A stretch of 64,000 bases of DNA from NCBI RefSeq assembly GCF_029203305.1, contig NC_089461.1, positions 2,232,001-2,296,000 on the forward strand, in the 5' to 3' direction. Shown here in pieces: positions 39,264 to 48,900 of the stretch (positions within the stretch are counted from its first letter, which is position 1; each line of letters opens with the position of its first letter). Below the pieces are notes generated by a model. It was not told the origin of the DNA. It worked only from the letters and a program-made list of their open reading frames with translations, and made no database searches. The position numbers and the translations under genes were made by a program. Origin of the DNA: Yamadazyma tenuis (Eukaryota; Ascomycota; Pichiomycetes; Serinales; Debaryomycetaceae).

Positions 39264-40460
39264 ATGACCCTTGATATTTTACCAATTATAGACGATATTC
39301 ATACGTCACCTTACACTCCCCAGTTACAGAGAAACTGTTACACGAAGACCCTCGATGGCCTTGTCATCAACAACTTCCAGTTTGTCAAGAAACTCGGCTC
39401 TGGCACCTACGGTTTGATATACTTGGTCAAAGACCTCGATACTAACCGGGTTTACGCTGCCAAAATCATCTTGAAAGACCAGATGAACCTAAATCAAAAA
39501 GACATCGAGTCGTATAAAAAGTATATTCAAGAACGGATATTCTTTGAGTTTATCAACAACTATAGCAACTTGCAGCTCGAGGACTTAGACCTCGACTTGA
39601 TCAAAGAAAACGGCAACCAAATCTCGTACTTGAAGGAGATTTCCATCCACCTCAAATGTCATCATCACCCCAATGTCGTCACCATCCATAAAGTCATCAG
39701 CTTCAGTATCGGTCTAGTCACAGTAATGGACTACTACGAACAAGGGGACTTGTTCAAGAACATCGTCGACAACCGCATCTTCAGTCCCAGTAACCCCCTC
39801 ATGATGAAAAACTGTGTGTTGCAAATCATCAACGTTATCAACTACTTGAGTTCGAAGAACATTTACCACTGTGATCTCAAGCCCGAAAACATTCTTGTCA
39901 AGTACAACCCAGACTATAGGAGGCCTGACGATGCTCCCATCGTTGACTACAACGAAATCTCCATCGGCCTCATTGATTTTGGTCTCTCCATGGAAGATGA
40001 GATAATTTGCTGCAACAGCTGCAGAGGGTCTTCCTTCTACATGTCTCCAGAAAGACTCGTCAACTACACCAAAAATGAGTATATCAAGTCGATCATCGAC
40101 TTGTCGAGCTACAAGACCCGGCCCTCTACTGACTCTTCGCCTATGTTGTACTTTCCTACTTTGAAAGGCGATATCTGGTCCATTGGCGTGTTGTTAATCA
40201 ACATCACTTGTGCTAGAAACCCTTGGCCCAATAGCAGCATTGTTCCAAACAACAACGAAGTGTTCCAGACGTATGCATACGAAGACACAGCCATTTTGAA
40301 GAAGATCTTGCCCATTTCCACCGAGTTTAATGTATTATTGAACAAGATCTTCAAGTTGAATCCGATAGAGAGAGTAGATTTACAGGACCTTTACAACGAC
40401 GTGATTGTGGTGGACTTTTTCCACGATAGCATGTTGACGCCGCCCGAAAGTCCTGTGTAA
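39264..40460 (+). CDS. Ser/Thr protein kinase, Sks1/Vhs1-like
   Basis: A 398-residue protein that is almost entirely kinase domain. It has the glycine loop LGSGTYGLIYLV, the Lys of YAAKIILKD, a family-type insert of about 45 residues before the alpha-C region (QERIFFEFINNYSNLQLEDL), the catalytic loop IYHCDLKPENILV, the DFG as LIDFGLS, the APE as YMSPERLV and WSIGVLLINITCARNPWP. In the catalytic HRD the Arg is Cys; I recall the same HCD in S. cerevisiae Sks1 and Vhs1. Sks1 was found as a suppressor of snf3 and acts in the low-glucose response, which fits the adjoining hexose transporters. The start ATG at 39264 is followed by a short leader. The long Gln-rich tail of yeast Sks1 is absent. Confidence 0.85.
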   Translation: MTLDILPIIDDIHTSPYTPQLQRNCYTKTLDGLVINNFQFVKKLGSGTYGLIYLVKDLDTNRVYAAKIILKDQMNLNQKDIESYKKYIQERIFFEFINNYSNLQLEDLDLDLIKENGNQISYLKEISIHLKCHHHPNVVTIHKVISFSIGLVTVMDYYEQGDLFKNIVDNRIFSPSNPLMMKNCVLQIINVINYLSSKNIYHCDLKPENILVKYNPDYRRPDDAPIVDYNEISIGLIDFGLSMEDEIICCNSCRGSSFYMSPERLVNYTKNEYIKSIIDLSSYKTRPSTDSSPMLYFPTLKGDIWSIGVLLINITCARNPWPNSSIVPNNNEVFQTYAYEDTAILKKILPISTEFNVLLNKIFKLNPIERVDLQDLYNDVIVVDFFHDSMLTPPESPV

Positions 40461-41077
40461 TGAGAATTGAAAAATACAGAATGAATAACTAGAATGAATA
40501 ATGATAATACGAATGTACGATGACGAAAACAAGTGTTGATGTAGATAAGGGCACGACATGCGCTTGCGACATGCGACACATGGGAGGGGGAAATAGACCA
40601 CCTACCGGGGGTTTATCCCCGACATTTGACCTCTATGGGTATGTGGGTTGACTCTCATTGACTAAGTGATAGCTTGATTCCTGGAAGTGCTTCCATCGCG
40701 ATGACTTCTCACGAGTCATCCCAACAAAAATACATCATGCCTAACCTGCAATTTTACGGGGCGCGCGCCGGCGCTTTGATTACCCTACCAGCAAAATACC
40801 CCTAGTGACGTAGCGGCATGGGCCTGAGATTCAGTGAGATTTGCACCTTGACTGTGACCCCAACTTAACCTGTAATACGCCCGCCATAGATCTTCCTGGA
40901 CCCCATATGAAGTTTTTTTTCCCATTGCCACAATAAAATTTCCTTATAAACCCCCCAATCCGTCAGCTTTTGTCTAATACATTCACCGTGTCCAACTACG
41001 CCATTTCAAGGATTTCCCACCCTTTAAAGATTCCTCCTTTAATTGCAACTCGCTCTTTAGCAACCTCAACTATTACC
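40461..41077. promoter_or_regulatory. Upstream region of NCE103
   Basis: 617 bp without a called gene. It includes a GC hairpin CGGGGGTTTATCCCCG at 40605-40620, TGACGTA at 40806-40812 (half of the TGACGTCA used by Rca1/Cst6 to control carbonic anhydrase genes) and a TATA box at 40944-40950. From 40937 to 41077 the frame of NCE103 is open but has no ATG. Confidence 0.5.
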
Positions 41078-41848
41078 ATGGGTAGAGAAAACATCTTAAA
41101 GTACCAGCTTGAACACGATCACGAGACTGATCTTCCCCAAACCCTGTCTAGGAAAGACCTTGACGTGAAAATAAGAAACTCCCACTTCCCCTTCACCTTA
41201 TCTAAAGATTCCACCATCCAGGACTATTTAAGCAATAATAAATTTTTTGTCGATTCCATCAACCACAACCACTCGCCAGAAGTATTTGCTCTCAACGGCA
41301 AGGGCCAACAGCCACACACCTTGTGGATCGGATGTGCTGATTCTCGTGCGGGAGAAGGCTGTTTGTCGGTATTACCAGGAGAAATCTTCACCCACAGAAA
41401 TATTGGAAACATTGTCAATTCCAGTGACATCAGCAGCCAAGGTGTGATCCAGTTTGCCATTGAGGTGTTGAAGGTGCGCAAGATCATTGTGTGTGGCCAT
41501 ACGGATTGTGGTGGGGTGTGGGCATCGATGTCCAATAAGAAAATCGGAGGGGTGTTGGATTTGTGGCTCAATCCAATTAGGCACATTCGGGCCCAGAACA
41601 GAACCTTGTTGAATTCCATTGAAGATCCGAAAGAAAAGGCCACCAAGTTGAGCGAATTGAATGTGATTTCTAGTGTGTTGGCTTTGAAAAGACACCCGTC
41701 AGCATCCATGGCTTTAAAGAACGGTGAGATTGAAGTATGGGGGATGCTCTACAATGTTAGTACTGGACACCTACAGGAGGTGGAGGTTCCAGCCGACGAA
41801 TTTGAAGATTTGTTTCACGTTCATGACAATGAAGATCTTGTACATTAA
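41078..41848 (+). CDS. NCE103: Beta-carbonic anhydrase
   Basis: A 256-residue beta-class carbonic anhydrase that hydrates CO2 to bicarbonate for carboxylation reactions at low CO2. The zinc ligands are the Cys of WIGCADSRAGE and the His and Cys of VCGHTDCGGVWAS; the Asp-Arg dyad is in CADSR. The start MGRENILKYQLEHDHE equals the Candida albicans Nce103 N-terminus as I remember it, which decides the ATG at 41078. The open frame continues 47 codons upstream without an ATG and reads like a mitochondrial presequence (RISHPLKIPPLIATRSLATS), so a non-AUG longer form is possible. It ends FHVHDNEDLVH. Confidence 0.95.
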   Translation: MGRENILKYQLEHDHETDLPQTLSRKDLDVKIRNSHFPFTLSKDSTIQDYLSNNKFFVDSINHNHSPEVFALNGKGQQPHTLWIGCADSRAGEGCLSVLPGEIFTHRNIGNIVNSSDISSQGVIQFAIEVLKVRKIIVCGHTDCGGVWASMSNKKIGGVLDLWLNPIRHIRAQNRTLLNSIEDPKEKATKLSELNVISSVLALKRHPSASMALKNGEIEVWGMLYNVSTGHLQEVEVPADEFEDLFHVHDNEDLVH

Positions 41849-41983
41849 CTTTTATGATAGAATAAATACGCATGCAGAAGCAGAGTAGCGCGCGGTGCCA
41901 TGTGCACCCATAAGAGCATGCAATCCGATCTCACCTACCAGTGGCCCATCGGTGCTCCACCGCTACCTACCTGGAAGCGGTAC

Positions 41984-42646
41984 CTATGACTCCGACCAAT
42001 TTAATCCATAAGAGTGTCCTTCTTCGTGTGTAAATTTCTCCACAAGCTGAATCACCTCTTCTGGGGTAGTAGCCACATTCAATAATTCTCTTTGTTTTTT
42101 GGCAATAAACCCGGCCTCGATACTCTCATCAATGAACTTCAAAAATGTATCCCAAAACCCGTTGATGTTCAACAAAACAATTGGTTTTTTGTGGATTCCC
42201 AACTGGTACCAGGTGGTCACTTCCAATAATTCTTCAAAAGTACCGTATCCACCAGGCATGGCCACGAAAGCGTCACTTTCTTCTCCCATCATTCTCTTTC
42301 TGGTGTGCATGTCCTTAACCATCGTGGTCTTTCCGTACACACTTGAATCGGGTAATGGTGAGAACCCTTTGTGGTTCTCGTGGTCTTTCTTGATAGCTTC
42401 GTTAACATCTTCAGTATTACGCTCTTTGGAGATCAATGCTTCGGGGATGATTCCATGGACATATCCACCACTGGTAGCACATCCCTTAGCAATCAGGCCC
42501 ATTACTCCGGTCGATCCACCTCCATACACCAAACCCCAGTTTTTCTCTGCCAACAACTTTCCAAACTTAAAGGCAATTTCGGCATAGATGGGGTCCTTAC
42601 CAAAGGAGGAGCCACAGAAGACACATAATTTTTTATCGATGGACAT
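41984..42646 (-). CDS. LOG1: LOG-family nucleotide phosphoribohydrolase
   Basis: A 220-residue Rossmann-fold protein of the LOG (formerly 'lysine decarboxylase') family. It has the family motifs LVYGGGSTGVMGLIAKG, MHTRKRMM and PGGYGTFEELLEVTTW (PGGxGTxxE). In plants and bacteria these enzymes split cytokinin riboside monophosphates into base and ribose phosphate; the yeast member YJL055W is linked to detoxifying pyrimidine analogues. The physiological substrate in yeasts is not settled. Complete length, and its promoter (42647-42951) has a TATATATA box near 42720. Confidence 0.92.
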   Translation of the reverse strand: MSIDKKLCVFCGSSFGKDPIYAEIAFKFGKLLAEKNWGLVYGGGSTGVMGLIAKGCATSGGYVHGIIPEALISKERNTEDVNEAIKKDHENHKGFSPLPDSSVYGKTTMVKDMHTRKRMMGEESDAFVAMPGGYGTFEELLEVTTWYQLGIHKKPIVLLNINGFWDTFLKFIDESIEAGFIAKKQRELLNVATTPEEVIQLVEKFTHEEGHSYGLNWSES

Positions 42647-42951
42647 GGTTTGTGTTATTGGTGGTTGTTTTTGTTGTTTGTAACCAAAACTATTAAGATT
42701 TTAGGGGATTACCTGGTGGCTATATATACTTAGTTTTCTCAATCTCGATGCATGCGCGCACCCAAGTGTTCCGTCGGAGACTCCGGCCACCGACCCTTTG
42801 ACATCTGGTGGGGACACGCTCATCGCTTTCAATTATTCCTATGGACCTTCCGATGGATCAAGCTTCGGGCAATTTACATGGTTTTGTAGATTAAGTACAT
42901 TAAATACTAACTTTTCATAAATTTTGTATGATCTCATTTTAGATAAGAATC
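42647..42951. other. Interval between LOG1 and BLM10
   Basis: 305 bp holding the LOG1 promoter, with a TATA run around 42720-42728, and the BLM10 3' region. Nothing else was recognised. Confidence 0.45.
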
Positions 42952-45900
42952 CTAGATGAAATAACTCTTCATGAGCACACCCTCCAAATCTTGCATCTGA
43001 GTCTCGTTGAACACCTTACTATCAACATGCCAGGTATCTTGCCTGGTTTTCTTGAACTTTCCAAGTGACTCTTTGGCAGTCTTACCAACAAGTCCAGGAA
43101 TACCCGATGACTTGTTGGCCAATATCGTCAAGAGTTCAGGAACCCATTTGGGAGGCGGAGATAAGAACGAAAATGCATGAATCAATGATCCCAAACCAAG
43201 CGTGGCTCCGTGAAGAATGACAATATGCTCAGCTGGAATATTCCTGAATCCTCCTTTTCTATACTTCTTTCTGATCTGATCCAACTGGTGCTTGTAGTTC
43301 TCCGTGAACTTGTGAATCAACCCTTCAATCTCATTTGGTGGAGAGATATGGATTAATCCCGCCAAAGTTGAAGCTGCTGACTCTCTGACTGACACTTGCT
43401 TGTGGAAGAGCAACTCGTTGGTCAAGTTAATGATAACTGCTCGCTGGTTGCGTTTCAACTTCAACAAGTTCTTGAAGTAAAACGTTTCTGTGAACTCACC
43501 CACAACGATGGATTGCACCACATTCAACTTCTCCTTGTGATAAAGATTCCCAAGCATTAACACCACGTTGGCAAGGTTCTTGTCGTTGAAAGGAAGTTGT
43601 GACATCAACTTCAATGCTCCAATTGGGTTGATATTACCTAGCTGGCATACCTCCTTCATGTTGATCAACTTGATCAAGAACGGAACCGCATGGCTAACCA
43701 CAAAGTCTTGATACATGGCAGAAATACTGGTGCATAATGCTTGTTTTAACCATGTTAGTACCGTCATAGATGCGTAGATATAGTCTGATTTCAAGATTTC
43801 TTGTGGGGTCTTATCAACAACTTCCAATCTCCAAGCTTCTATCCTTTCGAACACCACTGGAACAATCTCTTTGATCTTATCTGCTGCAGGACTCACACCT
43901 TGTGGTGAATTGCACAATTGGGTGAAAGTCTTGAAATCTTTTGCTGAATCAGGATAGTAAACAAATGTAAGCATCGACAAGAGTGATCCGATCTGCTCTC
44001 TGACCGCCTGGTAATGGTGGTTGACGTTGTCTAAACACATCCCTAAAACCTCTTCGGGGTCGGTGAACTTCCATGTTATGGCTGCCACAAACGACCTGAT
44101 GTAACTCAATCTCATCGAGTCTCTAAAGGCAAAATCCGATTGTTTGTCCAACTTGAACTTAATAAGCAAGTCAGTGATTTCAGGGAACCGCCTACTATCA
44201 ATATGAGCAGGAACCCACCACGAAAAGACTGTCCAAATGTTGCTGGTATCAGGAGACAAGTCGTTCTCTAAGATAGTTTTCAAAAATCTAGTAATGAAAA
44301 CATCTCTCTTCTCAATTAAATCTGCCGTTAAGAACTTGGAACTAATCAAGATACCAGCCAAGATCTCACAAACAACTATATGGACACTCTTGTCATCTTT
44401 TTCATATATTTCCTCAACAACAGCAAGTAAATCATTGAAACTCATCTCATCGACGACTCCGTTAGAGATGAGTAACACAATTGTCGAGGTGAAATAGACA
44501 TCCGTAGCTTGATATGCCGAGTTGGCTTCATTATCAGTAACCCAGAGTTTTACTATATTGTAGAACCATTGTTTGGTAATACAATTACCAAATGACTTCA
44601 CAGCCTCTAAATCAATTTCGTCCAATTTCAATTCATACCTTGGCTCATTGGTGACCACCTTCATTTCTTCTCCCCAAAACAACCAACCGGTATTGGCCTT
44701 GTTATCGATGTAGAAATCGTGCTTCTCACTATGCTCCATCTCTTTTCTCCATTTGAGGTAATAGGAGTCAGAGCTATCAGGGTCGTTTGTCTTAATTACC
44801 TTTACATCTGGATTGATATACTCCAAGTCAAACAAGTTCTTTAAATCATAGCTCATTAACTGTCTGACATACAACTTGTTCATGATTTTAGTTATACCCT
44901 TCAAGGCTAATCTAGATATAATTGGGTGATCGGAGCTAGCTTGTTTAGCTAATAGCCTAAAGATCTCATCGTTTGTTGGGATTTCCAAATCAAGTTGCAA
45001 GTCAATCAATAACGACAAGTTCAAAGATGAAAGTTTCCAGTAGTTGGAAGAACTCTCATTAAGTACAACACAGTTTTCCAACTTCCTGAGCTTTTCAAGA
45101 TACAACAGTCTCTTCTTTTCCTTCGCTTGTTTGACAGCATTGATCTCTAAATCAATATAAGCATCTGGGGGTCTAATAGAATCGATGTACTCAAAATTGA
45201 TTAGACAAACACTACTTGGAGGAGTGATGTTGGTATAGACACCTTTGAATAACTTCTGAGCAAGTTCATTCACCTCTAACCCATCCACTAATAAACACCG
45301 ATGCAATAAGCTCACGAATTTTTGCAAATTGAAATAGTCATTTTGAATTTTGCTTTTGATTCTTCTCAAGTTGAACATACCCAAGCCGCTTTCAATTTTC
45401 TTGTTGTTCTTCTCATCCAAAGCCTTGGAAAGATACTTCAACGAGGATCTGATGATGACATTATATGAACCATTGAGTCTCTTCATTGCATCTATCAAAG
45501 ATGCTTGAGCAGGCTTTGCGACAGCTGAATACGTCGAAACTGCCATCTTTACCAAATCTTCTAATAAAAGCTTATCCAAGTCGGTCTGAGTTCTTGAAGT
45601 TGCATGTAAAGCCACTCTCAACAGATGATAAGCTTCAAGCCTTGAACCTATGGCTATTCTTGTGAAAGGCTTTCTAACCCTGTTTATACTCTGGGTGTTA
45701 TTTATAAAGGTGTAATCAACTTTGGCATGACTTTGATCTAACAATCTTTCTCTTCCCACATCAGAAATCCACATGTTCACTACGTAAAGAAAGTGCTTCA
45801 ATAATTTGGTATTGTCGTGGAAATGTGCAGTCAAAAACTTGCAAATAAGATGTAAGCTTCTACCAATGGAGTACCGGAATCTATGCAACTTGATATAAAG

Positions 45901-48900
45901 ATCGCTTGATCTCCTTTTTTCCATGTCATCCCCAAAGTAGTATCTGGATGTGTACAACTTTCTTTCTCTGAACGTGATTCCTGGATTCATTTGAGAAACT
46001 GGTACCCCTTCAATGCCGGGGGATGCCCTAACACTGGAGTCTTTTAAATCTGGCGATGCTGATTCAGACCTTTGCAAGTCAAAGATGAGCTTCTTAGCAT
46101 AATCCAAGCTATCCTGCGTCAATTTATTGAGATCGGGGCCCAACCGATCATCATCTTTACCTTTGCCCTTATTGTCGTCCAAGTTTCCACCGGGCTCTGA
46201 AGCTTCATCCTCGTCGTTGTATTGGATCAAGTCATCATTGCTCATATCGTCAACGATCCTTTGAAGGTTTTCTTGCAAATTTTCAATTCTCAGCTCGTCT
46301 GCTCCTCTGCTCGTTTCGTCTTTGACGGATCTAATTTGCTTCAATAAGAGCAATCTTTGTTGAATAGTTTCATTTTGATGTTGGTTCAATTTAGGAATAT
46401 CCTCTTCAAAAGAAGGGTCGAACAAGAATGAGACCCCACTCAACGCATAACTTAAGTACAAAAAGTTGTTTTTTAAGTCGTCCGTCAACTCAATGGAAGA
46501 TGAAGCATCTTTCTTTTCGTTTTGAATATGACTTTGCATTAATGACAGAATGTTTCCAAGTACTTTAGAGGTCAAATCCGTAAAGAAGTCCACTGCTAAT
46601 TTGACTTCTTTGTCAGTAGGTAAATACCAGTCAAATGTCAAATTCTCTTCGGAAAACCTTCTCTCGTCAAACTGAAATCCGCCCCAACACTGTTCCGTTA
46701 TTCCATTTTTTGCAGCGTAAGTTGGTGAGACCAATCTCAATTCCCTGATTTTGATTTTTGTAATCGACTGGAGAATCTGGTTCACGATATACGAAGACGC
46801 AAAAACAGTTGGACCCTTGACGTGTTCCATCAAGTAGTAAACTAGTTGGTTTAAGTCATCGGCAACATCTACTACGTTGGCACTAGCATTTCCGATACAC
46901 TCGTTCAAGACAATTAAATACCAAAAGAGAGCCCGATCTCTAGGAACAATATCAATACCAGTTCTGGAGGAACCTGATCCGTTCTCTTCGATTTCTTCCT
47001 TGATTCTTGAAATCAAAATCTCACTGTATTTAGGGAAAGCTGTTGGGTCACGTTTGATTAAACCTCCACAAACTTCGGCAACTATGTCAGCAACTGTGTG
47101 AATAGTATTATTAAAAACAAAATCGAAAATCGTGTTCCGGACTTGTTTGAAAATATCATCAGAAAGGGATTCAAAAATGATATAAAGGTAGCTTGGAAGA
47201 GAATCGGCAATTGTCTTTTCCATGCCACCACTTTTGCTGGGATCAGGAATGTTCTCTAGCAAAGTAAAGATTTTTTGAACCAAAGTCTTCAACAAAACCG
47301 GGAAGGCTGCAGTTGAAGACTTTAAAGCTTCAATCTCTAAATCTTCACTCACCTCGAAATTATCACTCATGAAATCATCATCGAGTTGTCCTTGGTAGAA
47401 GCTACTGTAAATCTTTCGTTGAAGAAAATCTATATGATTCTGCGTCAAATCAATAGCCAAATTCGTGACCCCGTCACCATTTGTTAAATCGTGGAACGGA
47501 ACAAAGTTGGCGACAGTTTGGAAAAGATTCAATGTTAACAATGTTTTTTCCAAGTCATTTGAATCAATTCCAGGGATTGCCAACAGCAACAATCTTGTCA
47601 AATGAACTCTGTAGATTTTCGTCGATGCAAAGTATCTGGCAAGCTCGTCAAGAGCTCGAAGTGCTACAGAGACCCTGTGAGTTGAAATCACACCTTCTAA
47701 GGACTCATAGAGATCCAACAACACAGTCTCCAATACAAGTTCCGAGTTCAAATATGCCAATGTACTCAATGCCAGAAGATAATTGTCTACTGCGGCAGGC
47801 TTTTTGGACTGCAACCCAGTTCTGACAATAGGTAAAAGAATTTCCACAAACCGGTTCACAACCTGAGGATTCAACTTCAACTCATCGGGCAAATCTCCTA
47901 ACACGCCATATTTATTATGTTCCTGGTTGAATCTCTTTTGGAACTGATATACCAAGCTGTAAACCAATTTTGAGATCGATTTGGTCCAATTCCCCGAGTT
48001 GGTGGGATGAACATAACTCTCAATGGCATTCAATAAGGTCCTTATTTTGTCCAAAATACCGTTGTCATCCAAAGCATTCGAACCTTTGATTGAAAATACG
48101 AGAGTGGAAGAATATCCATGAAAGAAATTGGAGTTGTTAGAGCCGAATTTCTCTTGCAGGATTCCAAGATTGTTTAATAAATTATTAAGCAACATCTCAA
48201 TTTGCAGTTCCGTGTAGATACCATAAGCTCCAAAGGTATTTCTAATATCTTCATTTTCCACGGGGATATTCTTGTATCCGTTTTCATTTATTTCGGCCAA
48301 AGCAGACATCGCAAGAGTTCCTGTTCTTGAAGTAAGATGGGAGTCAAGTTCGTGGCTCTTGTGGAACTTCTCCCACAAGTAAAAGAAAGATGAAATATAG
48401 TGTCTGATGTCGTAAATACTTTCTATTCCCTGGCCACTGTAAGCGAATGGTAACAAAGACATTGAACAGAGCACCAAAGAAGGGTTCGAGATGGAAATAT
48501 GTTGACCCAAGCTTTCATAGATAATAGGCAAGGCCTCAGAATCAAAAAAATTGGATCCCCTTTCAGCTAACCGGAGCAATTGTTTATTGTCCTTTTTTTC
48601 AAAGTTGTCGATTGAGCAGTCAATGCTACTAAAATGGTTTTTCAATTCGTTAAGAAGATCCTTCCATTCAAGAACCAAGCCATTCTGTTTGAGAAGTTGG
48701 ACGTCCTTCGTCAACAACTCAAACGCCTTCACATAGATCTTCAAGTTGATATACTGGCCCCGACAAAGGCAGATCGCGTAGTACACTTTGGCCAACGCAA
48801 TCCGCAAGGTGATGGGCATCTCATACTTCATTTTCAACCACACCAATAACTCGTTGGTCCAGATCCGTACACCCACCACGGCAGCAGATTTGGGAGACTT

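Noticed and set aside
39437..39447. TACTAAC inside the kinase gene as an intron branch point
   Set aside because: The surrounding sequence is in-frame kinase domain (LDTNRVYAAKI) with no donor or gap in the alignment.
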